Shown one piece after another: positions 16,864 through 26,732 of a stretch of DNA of 64,000 bases (position 1 is its first letter; every line of letters starts with the position of its first letter). The position numbers and the translations under genes are program-made. This stretch comes from Solibacillus sp. FSL W7-1464 (lineage in GTDB: Bacteria > Bacillota > Bacilli > Bacillales_A > Planococcaceae): contig NZ_JBBORC010000001.1 in the NCBI RefSeq assembly GCF_038004425.1, positions 2,705,001 to 2,769,000 of the forward strand, given 5' to 3'. The notes under the pieces are model-generated. The model was not told where the DNA came from. It was given only the letters and a program-made list of their open reading frames with translations, and ran no database searches.

Positions 16864-17337
16864 ATGTTGCGTCTTAGTTGGCTCATTAGTATGGGCATCA
16901 GTTTATTTGGAGTATTGATCATCCAGCACTTTTTCACGGTAAAACCGGATGATGTTGCAAATGGAGGAAATCTTGGTGCACTTGGTTTGGCACTTGTGGC
17001 ACCATTTATTATACTTAGTTTATTTATTACGTTTCGATTCTTTACGGAAAGTGCAAGAAATGCAAAAGATCAACTTATGCGTATGATTTATTTAGTATTT
17101 GGAGTTGCGCTGTTAGTGGCGTTCATCTATTATGCCATTGATTTTTCAAACAATGTGTATGCGTCCCTCGGCGGTGATACGAAGACACCCGGTTCCACAA
17201 TCTATCGTTTCCCTCTATTAAATGAGTATACGAATCACGTTTTTCTTAACTTTTATACGTTTGGAATTGTCCATACATTAAGTGCTTTAGTCGGCGCTGT
17301 TACAGGAATGGTCAAGCCTGCCAAACAATCTCCGTAA
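16864..17337 (+). CDS. Integral membrane protein of unknown function
   Basis: A 157-residue protein with four predicted membrane helices (about 5-25, 43-63, 77-97 and 133-150). Features are an FFTESARNAKDQL cytoplasmic-like loop and a loop with GGDTKTPGSTIYRFPLLNEY. I do not recognise the family. ATG follows TGGAGG with good spacing, codon use is like the neighbours, and a strong terminator follows, so the gene is real. It is a single-gene unit convergent with pheT. Confidence 0.7.
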   Translation: MLRLSWLISMGISLFGVLIIQHFFTVKPDDVANGGNLGALGLALVAPFIILSLFITFRFFTESARNAKDQLMRMIYLVFGVALLVAFIYYAIDFSNNVYASLGGDTKTPGSTIYRFPLLNEYTNHVFLNFYTFGIVHTLSALVGAVTGMVKPAKQSP

Positions 17338-17340
17338 TAA

Positions 17341-17376
17341 CAAAACCCGAATGGTCATTGAACCATTCGGGTTTTG
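17341..17376. terminator. Bidirectional terminator before pheT end
   Basis: CAAAACCCGAATGGT and its exact complement form a 15-bp stem with a 6-nt loop between convergent genes. Confidence 0.92.
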
Positions 17377-17386
17377 TTATTGTTAA

Positions 17387-19792
17387 TTAGCGTACTTCTG
17401 CACCAGCTGCTGCTAATGCTTTTAATACTTTATTGTGCGCTGCGACTACTTCTTCATCTGTTAATGTGCGCTCCGGGTCGAAGTATGTTAATGAGAAGGC
17501 TACTGATTTTTTACCAGCCGTCATTTTCTCCCCTGCATAAACATCAAATACTTTAACTTCTTTCAATAAAGAAGTTCCTGCACCTTTAATAATACTTACA
17601 ATTTCACCAGCTGGAGCTGCTACATCCAATTCTAGTGCGATATCACGACTCATTGCCGGGAAGCGCGGAATCATTGAATAAACAAGCTCTTCTTGTGTTG
17701 CACTTAAAATAGCATTCAAGTTCAATTCAGCTACATATGTTTCTTTTACATCAAATGCTTTTTGTTCTTGCGGATGAAGCTGGGCAATGACACCCACTTT
17801 TTCGCCATCTAATAATACATCAGCTGTACGACCAGGATGCAGGCCGTCTGCTTGCGCTTTTACATAGCTTACACGAGATGTTAAGCCTAATTTTGCAAAC
17901 ACCGCTTCTACAATACCTTTTGCAACGAAGAAATCAACATTTTTCTTTTCTCCCTGCCATGTATTATCAATCCATTTACCTGTTAGCACAAGCGCTAAGT
18001 GCTCTTCTTCAAATGGTAGCTCTTCGGCAGTTTGTCCAAGGAATACTGAACCAATTTCGTATAATGCTACCGTTTCCGCTTGACGGGCTACGTTATAGCT
18101 TGCTGCCTCAACTAAGTGAGGAATTAAGCTTTGGCGTAATGTTGAGCGTTCTTCAGACATAGGCATTAATAATTTTGTCGTTTCTTCAGCTTTTAATGCA
18201 AACTTTTGAGCGTGCGCTGCTGATGTTAATGAGTAAGTTACCGCTTGATAAAGACCGGCACCTTCCATAACGTTGCGTACAATACGACGTCCTGCTTGAT
18301 ATGGCGTTAAGCGGCCAACTTGATCACTCGCTGGTAAGCTTACAGGAATCTCATCATAGCCATACATACGTGCAATTTCTTCAACGATGTCTTCAGGAAT
18401 TTTAATATCTTGACGACGCGTTGGCGCATCAATGATCAATAAGCCATTTGCTGCTTCCACATCAAATTTTAAACGCTCTAAAATAGACAGCATATCCTCT
18501 AAAGAAATCTTCATACCTAAACGGCCGTTAATAAAGTCCGGTGATACAACAACACGAGCAGGTGACTTATCAAGTTCATCAACTAGCACTGTACCTTCAA
18601 GTACTTCCCCTCCTGCTAATTCAGCAAGTAATTGTGCTGCACGCTCTGCTGCAGGAAGAACACGATTCGGATCAACACCTTTTTCAAAACGTGCGGAAGA
18701 ATCCGAACGTAAGCCGATTTCTTTTGAAGTACGGCGGACAGAAGCCGGATTGAAGTATGCAGATTCGATTACTACTGTCGTTGTAGTATTTGATACTTCT
18801 GATTTAGCACCGCCCATAACACCTGCAACCGCTTCAGCTTCTTGGCCATTTGTAATGACAAGATTGTGGCCAGCCAATTTACGTTCCTGATCATCGAGCG
18901 TTGTCATCACTTCGCCATCGCGAGCCATACGCGTCACGATTTCACCAGTTGCCAATTTATCATAGTCAAATGCATGTAATGGTTGACCGTATTCCATTAA
19001 TACATAGTTTGTAATATCAACTACGTTATTATGTGGTCGTACTCCTGCAGACATAAGCGCATGCTGCAGCCATAATGGAGATTCTTTTACTTCAATATTT
19101 TTTACAACTTTTGCTGCATACATCGGGTTGGCTTCTTTATCTTCTACCGTTAATTTTAAAACATCTTCCGCTTTTTCGGCAGAAGCTGTAAAATCGATTT
19201 CCGGTAATTTTACCTCTTGAGATAAAATTGCTGCCACTTCATAGGCAACACCTAGCATGCTCATTGCATCCGAACGGTTCGGTGTTAAACCAAGCTCAAG
19301 CACTGTGTCACGTAAACCTAAAACATCTAATGCATCGGTACCTGGAACTGAATCCGCTGGCAGTACATAGATTCCTTCAGCATAAGCTTTCGGCACTAAA
19401 CGGCCTTCAATCCCCAACTCTTGCAGTGAACAGATCATTCCGTTTGATTCTTGGCCGCGTAATTTTGCTTTTTTAATTTTAATGCCGCCTGGCAATTTTG
19501 CTCCTGGACGCGCTACAATGACTTTTTGACCTGCATCTACATTTGGTGCACCACATACGATTTGTTGAAGCTCTTCTTCTCCAACATCCACTTGGCATAC
19601 ATTTAATTTATCTGCCTCAGGGTGTTTTTCTTTTGATACAACATGACCCACAACTACATTCGACATGCCTAGTGAACGGTCAATTACTGCATCTACTTCA
19701 ATCCCCGCACGCGTAATTCTTTCTGCTAATTCATTTCCTTCCAATGAAGAAATGTCTACATATTGACTTAACCATTTTAATGAAACTAACAT
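17387..19792 (-). CDS. pheT: Phenylalanine--tRNA ligase beta subunit
   Basis: The 801-residue subunit has an N-terminal OB-fold tRNA-binding domain (~40-150: VVVGHVVSKEKHPEADKLNV), the B3/4 editing region, B5 and catalytic-like core, and the C-terminal ferredoxin-fold anticodon-binding domain (PRFPAMSRDIALELD). With PheS it forms the alpha2-beta2 enzyme. ATG follows AGGAGGA. It lies 17 nt downstream of pheS in one T-box-controlled operon. Confidence 0.97.
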   Translation of the reverse strand: MLVSLKWLSQYVDISSLEGNELAERITRAGIEVDAVIDRSLGMSNVVVGHVVSKEKHPEADKLNVCQVDVGEEELQQIVCGAPNVDAGQKVIVARPGAKLPGGIKIKKAKLRGQESNGMICSLQELGIEGRLVPKAYAEGIYVLPADSVPGTDALDVLGLRDTVLELGLTPNRSDAMSMLGVAYEVAAILSQEVKLPEIDFTASAEKAEDVLKLTVEDKEANPMYAAKVVKNIEVKESPLWLQHALMSAGVRPHNNVVDITNYVLMEYGQPLHAFDYDKLATGEIVTRMARDGEVMTTLDDQERKLAGHNLVITNGQEAEAVAGVMGGAKSEVSNTTTTVVIESAYFNPASVRRTSKEIGLRSDSSARFEKGVDPNRVLPAAERAAQLLAELAGGEVLEGTVLVDELDKSPARVVVSPDFINGRLGMKISLEDMLSILERLKFDVEAANGLLIIDAPTRRQDIKIPEDIVEEIARMYGYDEIPVSLPASDQVGRLTPYQAGRRIVRNVMEGAGLYQAVTYSLTSAAHAQKFALKAEETTKLLMPMSEERSTLRQSLIPHLVEAASYNVARQAETVALYEIGSVFLGQTAEELPFEEEHLALVLTGKWIDNTWQGEKKNVDFFVAKGIVEAVFAKLGLTSRVSYVKAQADGLHPGRTADVLLDGEKVGVIAQLHPQEQKAFDVKETYVAELNLNAILSATQEELVYSMIPRFPAMSRDIALELDVAAPAGEIVSIIKGAGTSLLKEVKVFDVYAGEKMTAGKKSVAFSLTYFDPERTLTDEEVVAAHNKVLKALAAAGAEVR

Positions 19793-19809
19793 TTATATTG
19801 TCCTCCTTC

Positions 19810-20847
19810 TTACACTTCTGCCTGGTGGAATTGTGATAAGAAGCGTGTGTCATTTGTATAGAAATGACGAATATCATCCACACCGTATTTTAACATTGCG
19901 ATACGTTCTGCACCGATACCGAAAGCAAAACCTGAAAGCTTAGTTGAATCGTAGCCAGCCATTTCAAGTACGTTCGGATGTACCATACCGGCACCTAAGA
20001 TTTCGATCCAGCCAGTTTGTTTACATACATTACAGCCTTTTCCTGAACATTTATGACAAGATACGTCTACTTCAACAGATGGCTCTGTGAATGGGAAGAA
20101 TGATGGACGAAGGCGGATTTCGCGTTCTGCTCCAAACATTTTCTTCGCTAGCGCATCAAGAGTTCCTTTTAGGTCGGACATTCGGATATTTTCACCGATC
20201 ACTAGACCTTCAATCTGCATAAATTGATGTGAGTGAGTTGCGTCGTCTGTGTCACGTCGGAATACTTTACCCGGGCAGATTACACGGATTGGTTCGCCTT
20301 TTTTGGCTTCCATTGTACGTGCCTGAACTGGCGACGTATGTGTACGTAATAACGTTTCTTCTGAAATATAGAATGAATCCTGCATATCACGGGCCGGGTG
20401 ACCTTTAGGCAAGTTCATCGCTTCAAAATTATAGTAGTCTTTTTCTACTTCCGGTCCTTCTACGATTTCGTAGCCCATTCCTAAAAACAGGTCTTCGATT
20501 TCTTCGATTACACGTGTTAACAGGTGACGGTTTCCTGCACGCACTTTAGCGCCTGGTAACGTAACATCGATTGATTCGTTTTCAAGCTGGGCTGAAATTG
20601 CTGCTTCTTCTAATACTGCCACTTTCTTTTCAAGTTCAGCTGTTACATTTTCGCGCACAGTGTTAACTAGTGCACCCATTTTTGGGCGTTCTTCTGCAGA
20701 AAGTTTCCCCATTCCTTTTAATAAGTCCGTGATTGGTCCTTTTTTACCTAAGTACGCAACACGAACTTCGTTTAATGCTTTTAAGTCAGCTGCATCGGCA
20801 ATTTTGGCTAATGCTTCTTGTTCCAGTTGCTTTAATTGTTGTTCCAT
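19810..20847 (-). CDS. pheS: Phenylalanine--tRNA ligase alpha subunit
   Basis: The 345-residue class II synthetase catalytic subunit has an N-terminal coiled coil (1-90), motif 2 region ([15 protein letters not shown]), motif 3 [11 protein letters not shown] near 309-319, and a Cys cluster at 264, 267, 272 and 275. It attaches Phe to tRNA-Phe. ATG follows AAGGAGG. The leader is long: a T-box (21150-21416) and then a structured repeat (20900-21096) lie between the promoter and the gene. Confidence 0.97.
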   Translation of the reverse strand: MEQQLKQLEQEALAKIADAADLKALNEVRVAYLGKKGPITDLLKGMGKLSAEERPKMGALVNTVRENVTAELEKKVAVLEEAAISAQLENESIDVTLPGAKVRAGNRHLLTRVIEEIEDLFLGMGYEIVEGPEVEKDYYNFEAMNLPKGHPARDMQDSFYISEETLLRTHTSPVQARTMEAKKGEPIRVICPGKVFRRDTDDATHSHQFMQIEGLVIGENIRMSDLKGTLDALAKKMFGAEREIRLRPSFFPFTEPSVEVDVSCHKCSGKGCNVCKQTGWIEILGAGMVHPNVLEMAGYDSTKLSGFAFGIGAERIAMLKYGVDDIRHFYTNDTRFLSQFHQAEV

Positions 20848-20899
20848 TTACAAAGTCCTCCTTATAATATTTGTGGATAAAATCTTTCTCTTATACCCC

Positions 20900-21096
20900 G
20901 TTGTTTTCCGTTCCGGCGGACGCGTTTCGCGGGCGGGCGCCAATCCTCCTCGTCGCTTTGGTGCTCCTGTCGCTTCGCTTTCGTCGCAAATAAATTTCCT
21001 GCGGTGTATCGGCTGTCCCGCTATTCCCGCAGAAAGCTTGCTTGTGACGAAAGGCGCTAGCCGTCAGTCACACTCGCCGCCTGCACTCCAAACAAC
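20900..21096 (-). repeat. Structured intergenic repeat (copy B), inside the pheST leader
   Basis: In the minus orientation it shares with copies A and C: a terminal arm followed by GGAGTGCAGG.GGCGAGTG, a central CTGACGG..CGCCTTTCGTCACAA block, TGCGGGAATAGC, and a distal CCCGCGAAA.CG-like block near GGAACGGAAA. The arms GTTGTTT/AAACAAC are complementary. It sits between the T-box terminator and pheS, so it must be transcribed as RNA. Confidence 0.7.
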
Positions 21097-21149
21097 TAGT
21101 CTCGTTCATAAATAAACTCCACTGTTAACATTAATATCCACAATATCAG

Positions 21150-21416
21150 AAAATAAAAAATCCTCGTCCCCTAAGAAAGGGACGAGGACGAGTTTCGCGG
21201 TACCACCCTAGTTATTGCGCAATTGCAATCACTTCATTGGAGCTAACGACTATGTCTAGCCGGCAATCCTTTCACCACAAGTGGATCCCGGATGCTGCTC
21301 GCGGGGTGAACTTCACTATACAATTTGCTAGCAAGCTTTCAGTCATTGGCTTGCATTCCCTAAAACAAATGTTGTATACCTACTCTTCCCGGTCAACGCA
21401 TTTCGTAATATATTCT
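21150..21416 (-). ncRNA. T-box leader of pheST (tRNA-Phe sensing)
   Basis: The conserved T-box AGGGTGGTACCGCG is at 21196-21209 on the minus strand. It is followed by a terminator with a 10-bp stem (TCCTCGTCCC / GGGACGAGGA, 21161-21188) and a T-run to 21150. Stem I contains a probable specifier TTC (Phe) at 21308-21310. Uncharged tRNA-Phe would stabilise the antiterminator and allow pheST expression. Confidence 0.93.
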
Positions 21417-21422
21417 CCAACT

Positions 21423-21451
21423 AGTTTAATGCATTTTTGTACATTTTTCAA
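21423..21451 (-). promoter_or_regulatory. Promoter of the pheST leader
   Basis: Minus strand TTGAAA (21446-21451), 17 bp, TAAACT (21423-21428). The elements sit within an imperfect 12-bp inverted repeat (21415-21426 with 21450-21461). Transcription would start near 21416. Confidence 0.6.
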
Positions 21452-21473
21452 CTAGCTGGAGTGTTTTTCATCA

Positions 21474-21755
21474 TTACATATCCCAAAGAAGGATTAATAA
21501 AGAACCTAAAACAGTCAATACTACTAAACCGATTCCGTATACGATGTTCGAGTAGATAGCCCACTTGTCATTTGTTTCACCAGCGTGCATGAAAACAATA
21601 AACTGTAAACCAGCTTGAATGAATGCTGTTACTAAAAGGATAACCATCCCAGTTGTGAATGACATATCTGTAAAGTAAACAAGCATTGCAATCACTGTTA
21701 AAATCAGTGAAAATACGAAGCCCATAATTTGGCCTTTTGGAAAGAACTTAGCCAT
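21474..21755 (-). CDS. qoxD: Quinol oxidase subunit IV
   Basis: A 93-residue protein with three membrane helices, matching CyoD/QoxD (GQIMGFVFSLILTVIAMLVY; FIVFMHAGETNDKW; a final helix). It is the smallest subunit of the aa3-type menaquinol oxidase, needed for assembly. It is the last gene of qoxABCD, 3 nt after the qoxC stop. No strong terminator follows before the pheST promoter region. Confidence 0.93.
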   Translation of the reverse strand: MAKFFPKGQIMGFVFSLILTVIAMLVYFTDMSFTTGMVILLVTAFIQAGLQFIVFMHAGETNDKWAIYSNIVYGIGLVVLTVLGSLLILLWDM

Positions 21756-21758
21756 AGA

Positions 21759-22358
21759 TTACATCATTCCTTTCAAGTAAATGAAACTGAAGATGAAGAT
21801 CCAAACAACATCCAGGAAGTGCCAGTATAGTGAGAATACAAATGTTTTCCCTGCTGTTACTGAGTTAAGTCCACGTTTGGCAATTTGGATCATTATGAAG
21901 ATTCCCCAGAATAAACCGAACGTTACGTGAAGACCGTGTGTTCCTAACGTTGTTAATAAAGCAGATGTGAAGGCACTAGTTGTAATACCTGCACCAACAT
22001 GTACATAGTGTACAAATTCATAAATTTCTACAGATATGAATGCTGCACCAAGCAGTAATGTTACACCCATAAATGACAATGTCGCTTTTTTACTGCCAAG
22101 ACGCATCGCATGAATGGCTAAACCGATTGTAAAACTAGATGTTAAAAGAATGAATGTCTCTGCCAGTACTGGACCGATTTCGAAAATCTCAGCAGCAGTT
22201 GGACCGTCACCTGTACGACCAGAAAGAACAAAGTATGATGCGAATAATGTACCGAATAACATAATTTCCGCACCTAGGAAAGTCCAGAATCCGAAGATTT
22301 TCAGGTTATTTTCCTCTGTAGAATATTCCAATGGAACATTGTTATTAACTTTACCCAT
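21759..22358 (-). CDS. qoxC: Quinol oxidase subunit III
   Basis: A 199-residue haem-copper oxidase subunit III with five helices, including FWTFLGAEIMLFGTLFASYF and the ending LYWHFLDVVWIFIFSFIYLK. It stabilises subunit I. The start ATG shares one base with the qoxB stop (TAATG), indicating tight coupling. Confidence 0.95.
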   Translation of the reverse strand: MGKVNNNVPLEYSTEENNLKIFGFWTFLGAEIMLFGTLFASYFVLSGRTGDGPTAAEIFEIGPVLAETFILLTSSFTIGLAIHAMRLGSKKATLSFMGVTLLLGAAFISVEIYEFVHYVHVGAGITTSAFTSALLTTLGTHGLHVTFGLFWGIFIMIQIAKRGLNSVTAGKTFVFSLYWHFLDVVWIFIFSFIYLKGMM

Positions 22359-24322
22359 TATTTCGCACCTCCTTCTTTATCATATTTTTTTTCGATTAAT
22401 TCAACTTCTTCTTTATGGATATGGTAGCCATGGTCGTCTTCTAGAGAACGGTAACCCATACAAGCTAAAATACCGATTAAGCTGATGATAGCTAAAGTAA
22501 ACATACTGAATACTAGAGCGAAACCACCGATGAAGAAGAATATTGATAAAATAAATGTTTGACCTGAGTTATTTGGCATGTGAATATCTTGAATTTCACC
22601 TTTGAATAACTTCGTGCCATTTTTCTTAGCATCCCAGAAAGCTTCTGAAGTTGAATCAGTTACATCTGGAGTAATTGCAAAGTTGTAGTGTGGAATTGGC
22701 GTATGTGTTGCCCACTCTAGACCACGTGCATCCCATGGATCTGAACCGATGTCGCGTGGAGAGTTTTTGAAACTGTACCAAATGTTCCATACTAGCATTA
22801 AGAATGAAATCGACATGATTCCGGCACCGACGAACGATACCATATTTAATGTACTGAAACCTGAAGCTTCAGAGTAAGTGTACATACGACGTGCTTGACC
22901 ATCTAAACCAGTGATATACATTGGAATGAATGATAGTACGAAACCAAATGACATTACCCAGACAGTAGCTTTACCTAGTCGCTCATTTAACATGAAACCG
23001 AACATTTTTGGCCAGTAGAATGTTAAACCAGCTAACATCGCGTAAACAACACCAGGGATGATTACGTTATGGAAGTGAGCTACTAAGAACATTGTGTTGT
23101 GGTATTGGTAGTCAGCTGCTGACATCGCAAGCATAACCCCAGTTACACCACCAAGTGTGAATAAAGGAATGAAGTGCATTGCATACAACATTGGTGTCGT
23201 AATAACAATTTTCCCTTTATAAAGTGTGAATAGCCAGTTGAAAATTTTAACCCCTGTTGGGATCGCAATTGCCATTGTTGTGATCGAGAAGATCGAGTTC
23301 GTGAATGCACCTTGACCCATTGTAAAGAAGTGGTGAGTCCATACAGCGAACGAGAATACTGAAATTACGATCAGTGACCAAACCATTGACGTGTAACCAT
23401 ATAAGTTACGACGTGCGAATGTCGAAATAACTTCAGAGAAAATACCGAATGCAGGTAAGATCAAGATATAAACTTCTGGGTGACCCCAAACCCAGAACAG
23501 GTTGGCCCAAAGCATGTCCATACCACCGTCACCGATAGCAAAGAATTTAGTATCCCATAGACGGTCCATCGTACCCATTGCTAAAGCAACTGTTAATACC
23601 GGGAACGCGAATACGATAATTAAGTTTGCAATAAGCGCTGACCAAGTGAACATTGGCATTTTGAATAATGTCATCCCTGGTGCACGCATTTTAAAGATTG
23701 TCGTAATGAAGTTAATACCTGTCATTAACGTTCCAAGACCGGCAATTTGTAGTGCCAGCATGTAATAGTTTGTACCAACTGATGTACTGAATTCATTATC
23801 CGCTAACGGGAAATATGAAGTCCATCCAGCATCAGGAGATCCACCAACGATGAATGAGATATTGAATAATCCCATACCCATGAAGAATAACCAGAATGCT
23901 AAGTTGTTTAAACGTGGGAACGCAACGTCACGTGCCCCGATTTGTAATGGTACTAAAAAGTTAAAGAAGAATGTAATGAATGGCATCGCCATGAATAAAA
24001 TCATGACTACTCCGTGAGTTGTAAATACTTCGTTATAGTGCTGTGCGTCTAAGAAACCGTTTTCTGGAACAGCTAACTGTAAACGCATCATTACGGCATC
24101 GACCCCACCGCGGAAAAGCATAACTAAAGCAGTGATTAAATACATGATACCGATTTTTTTATGGTCAACAGTTGTAATCCATTCACGCCATAAATAGCCC
24201 CACAATTTAAAATAAGTAACGATCGCTACTAACGCGATTGACCCTAAAACTATAGAAGCCATTGCGATATAAATTAATGTGCTTGGGTGTGGAACTGCAA
24301 ACTGTGCAAAGAATTCCGACAT
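22358..24322 (-). CDS. qoxB: Quinol oxidase subunit I
   Basis: The 654-residue haem-copper oxidase subunit I carries the haem- and CuB-binding histidine regions ([35 protein letters not shown] with the His-Glu-Tyr pattern; [11 protein letters not shown]) and the proton-pathway segments. It reduces oxygen to water using electrons from menaquinol. ATG follows AAAGGAG. Length and an extra C-terminal helix pair fit the QoxB type rather than CtaD. Confidence 0.96.
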   Translation of the reverse strand: MSEFFAQFAVPHPSTLIYIAMASIVLGSIALVAIVTYFKLWGYLWREWITTVDHKKIGIMYLITALVMLFRGGVDAVMMRLQLAVPENGFLDAQHYNEVFTTHGVVMILFMAMPFITFFFNFLVPLQIGARDVAFPRLNNLAFWLFFMGMGLFNISFIVGGSPDAGWTSYFPLADNEFSTSVGTNYYMLALQIAGLGTLMTGINFITTIFKMRAPGMTLFKMPMFTWSALIANLIIVFAFPVLTVALAMGTMDRLWDTKFFAIGDGGMDMLWANLFWVWGHPEVYILILPAFGIFSEVISTFARRNLYGYTSMVWSLIVISVFSFAVWTHHFFTMGQGAFTNSIFSITTMAIAIPTGVKIFNWLFTLYKGKIVITTPMLYAMHFIPLFTLGGVTGVMLAMSAADYQYHNTMFLVAHFHNVIIPGVVYAMLAGLTFYWPKMFGFMLNERLGKATVWVMSFGFVLSFIPMYITGLDGQARRMYTYSEASGFSTLNMVSFVGAGIMSISFLMLVWNIWYSFKNSPRDIGSDPWDARGLEWATHTPIPHYNFAITPDVTDSTSEAFWDAKKNGTKLFKGEIQDIHMPNNSGQTFILSIFFFIGGFALVFSMFTLAIISLIGILACMGYRSLEDDHGYHIHKEEVELIEKKYDKEGGAK

Positions 24323-24359
24323 AGTAGTACTCCTTTCGAAAAGTTGTTACTTTCAAAAA

Positions 24360-25244
24360 TTAGTGTGAAGAATGATCCTCTTCAACTTCTTCTTCTGAAG
24401 ATTCATCATGGTTGTGTTCCGGAGCTGGTGAGAACTCTAGATGTGTACCTGTATAAGTTTGTTTACCAAGATGACCTGGCTCTAATAATTCATCAAACTT
24501 CTCTTCTGTTAATGGAGCAGCCGTTTCATGAACATCTGACACCCACTCATCAAATTCTGTTTGAGTTAATGCTGTTACATCAAAAATGTTTTCTGCTGTA
24601 CCACGACCTGAGAAGTTCGCGTTACGTCCCCAGAATTCGCCTGGGTTGTCAGCAGCTAAGTGTAATGTTGTTACCATGTCTGCCATTGCGTATTTCTGAC
24701 CGCCAAGTTGTGGAATCCAGAAACTTGTAATTGGACCGTAAGAATAAAGTTTAAATTCAATTGCACGTCCAGCAGGAATGTATAGGTAGTTTACTGTTTC
24801 AATACCTTGTTCCGGATAGCTGAAGTGCCATTTCCAGTTAGATGATGAAGCATAAATAACTAAAGGTTCCTGATCTTCATATTCTTGAGGAACATTCTCA
24901 ACAATGTAGTTACTCTTAACAGAAACAAATGATAAGAAAATAACGATGATTACAGGAATACCAATCATAAATGTTTCTACAAGCCAGTGACCATGAATAT
25001 GCGGTGGCTCGTAATCTGGACTTTGTTTTGATGCACGGTATTTAAATAACATAAACACCAAAATTGCTAATACTGTTAGAACAATCCCTGACATTAAGTA
25101 AATTAATAACATTGTGTCATCGGCTTGTCTTTGAGCTTGAGGACCTTTAGGATCAAGTACTGCTAACTTATCGTTACAGCCTGCTAATAGAATAGCACCT
25201 AGTCCCATGAAAGAGAGTAATGTTCCCTTCATATTTACTTTCAT
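24360..25244 (-). CDS. qoxA: Quinol oxidase subunit II (lipoprotein)
   Basis: The 294-residue protein has a lipoprotein signal (LLAGC, Cys23), two membrane helices and a cupredoxin domain. The usual CuA cysteine/histidine cluster is absent (FSGRGTAENIFDV at the equivalent site), marking a quinol rather than a cytochrome c oxidase. The C-terminus is acidic and His-rich. ATG at 25244 follows AAAGGAG; the upstream TTG overlaps this site. It is the first gene of qoxABCD. Confidence 0.95.
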   Translation of the reverse strand: MKVNMKGTLLSFMGLGAILLAGCNDKLAVLDPKGPQAQRQADDTMLLIYLMSGIVLTVLAILVFMLFKYRASKQSPDYEPPHIHGHWLVETFMIGIPVIIVIFLSFVSVKSNYIVENVPQEYEDQEPLVIYASSSNWKWHFSYPEQGIETVNYLYIPAGRAIEFKLYSYGPITSFWIPQLGGQKYAMADMVTTLHLAADNPGEFWGRNANFSGRGTAENIFDVTALTQTEFDEWVSDVHETAAPLTEEKFDELLEPGHLGKQTYTGTHLEFSPAPEHNHDESSEEEVEEDHSSH

Positions 25245-25846
25245 AGTTGGACTCCTTTCCAATTAAATAGAGCTTGTTAGATTTTGCTTAAGCGCTTTCA
25301 TGTGAGAGCGAAAATAAAATAACGACGATAGTGCGACTACGAATGAATAATTTCACTTATTACTATTTACACTATGCATATAGTGGCAAATAGCCAGACC
25401 ATCAATTCATCACCATTTAGAACTTTAAATTGAATCCCATAAATAACAGTTTGCACACTATTTTAAAAAGCATTATTTTATTTTTTTGTTGTGACAACTT
25501 AAGGCGTCTGTCTAACCTACTTAGATTTTAGTTAAACATCATATGGGTGTCAAAACATCAAAATGGAAAAAACCCTTCTTTCTGCCATTTTTCGAGCAAT
25601 TCTTTTTTAGTATTTTAAAATAATGACGACAAATGCAGTAAAATAGAGCAATTGCGAGCAAAAAGATAACCCCATTTCAAAAATGACATTTCTATGAACT
25701 CGTTAAAGTTCATATTTTGCGACTAATCAGAAAGCTCAATAACTTTCTATTTATGGATTTTATTACCACTTTTCTCCTTATTTTTTAAAAGAAATGGGAT
25801 TTTATAAGTATTTGCTTACAAAATCCCTCACCAACTTTTCACCTGT
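25245..25846. other. Long AT-rich region upstream of qoxA
   Basis: About 600 bp with no credible gene on either strand. It contains a cre-like site (25287-25300) and a GTTGTGACAAC dyad near 25488-25500. The qoxA promoter must be here, but no single convincing match was found. The part next to 25847 is the untranslated tail of the methyltransferase gene. Confidence 0.4.
25287..25300. promoter_or_regulatory. Possible cre (CcpA) site upstream of qoxA
   Basis: CTTAAGCGCTTTCA matches the cre consensus TGWNANCGNTNWCA except at the first two positions. It lies 43 bp upstream of the qoxA start. CcpA control of qox here is only a suggestion. Confidence 0.35.
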
Positions 25847-26608
25847 TTATTTTACAAATGAATACAATAAAATTCCCGTTGCAACTGCTACATTCAAGGA
25901 TTCTGCCCCGCCTAAAATAGGTATGATGATGTTCTGGTCTGTTTTTGCCAAAATTTGCGGATTAATACCACTTCCTTCATTACCCACAATTAATGCAAAT
26001 GAATCACTTGGTTCCACTTTTTTGTATGAAATCGATTCTTCTAATGAAGTGCCATACACACGGATACCATCAGCCTGCAGGTTTTCCACCCATTCCATCA
26101 AGTCGCCACGGACGACTGGAATATGGAAATGGGAGCCTTGTGCAGAACGCAATGATTTAGGATTAAATGCATCCACACTGCCCTTCCCTAAAACAACAGC
26201 ATCAATTCCGGCTGCATCTGCAGTTCGGATCATCGTACCGATATTTCCAGGATCTTGGACTGCATCGACTAATAATACTTTGCGCCAATTGAATTGCTCA
26301 TCTTCGGAGATTTGGCGCTGCTTACAATGGGCAAATACCCCTTGGGAATTTTCAGTTTCCGCGATTTCTTTTGACACCGTATCATTAACATGGACTAAAA
26401 CCACTTCGTCTATTGCCCATAATAATGGCAGATCAACACCATCACGCACAATAATTTGCACGATTTGGTCTTTATGCTTCAAGGATTCTTCCACTAAATG
26501 AAACCCTTCTACAATATATTCTCCTGTTTTTTCACGTTCCTTACGTTGGGTAACAAGCTTTTTCCAATGCTTTACTAGCGCATTTTGTGTTGATTCGATT
26601 CTTTTCAT
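25847..26608 (-). CDS. TrmH/SpoU family RNA 2'-O-methyltransferase (YsgA-like)
   Basis: The 253-residue protein has an N-terminal substrate-binding domain (KRIESTQNALVKHWKKL, then EYIVEGFHLVEE) and a SPOUT catalytic domain with the three signature motifs: VDAVQDPGNIGTMIRTADAAG, FALIVGNEGSGI, IPILGGAESLNVAVATGILLY. It probably methylates a ribose in rRNA or tRNA. Two adjacent ATGs (26611, 26608) are possible; AAGGAC at 26617-26622 favours 26608. It is next to sspI on the opposite strand, as in B. subtilis. Confidence 0.9.
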   Translation of the reverse strand: MKRIESTQNALVKHWKKLVTQRKEREKTGEYIVEGFHLVEESLKHKDQIVQIIVRDGVDLPLLWAIDEVVLVHVNDTVSKEIAETENSQGVFAHCKQRQISEDEQFNWRKVLLVDAVQDPGNIGTMIRTADAAGIDAVVLGKGSVDAFNPKSLRSAQGSHFHIPVVRGDLMEWVENLQADGIRVYGTSLEESISYKKVEPSDSFALIVGNEGSGINPQILAKTDQNIIIPILGGAESLNVAVATGILLYSFVK

Positions 26609-26732
26609 CATTTCCCGTCCTTTTTTACGTACTCGATTGTATATTCTATCACAATTAATTTGTAATCCATAACGCAATGCTATGTATAAAGTTGATTATT
26701 TTGAGCAAAGTATAGGGAAAAGGAGGTTTCAT

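Noticed and set aside
20660-21115. Open frame on the plus strand across pheS and repeat B
   Set aside because: Antisense to pheS for much of its length and continuing into a non-coding repeat; shadow frame.
21415-21461. Inverted repeat read as a terminator for qoxD
   Set aside because: On the minus strand the stem is not followed by a T-run and it encloses the pheST promoter elements, so terminator function is not supported.
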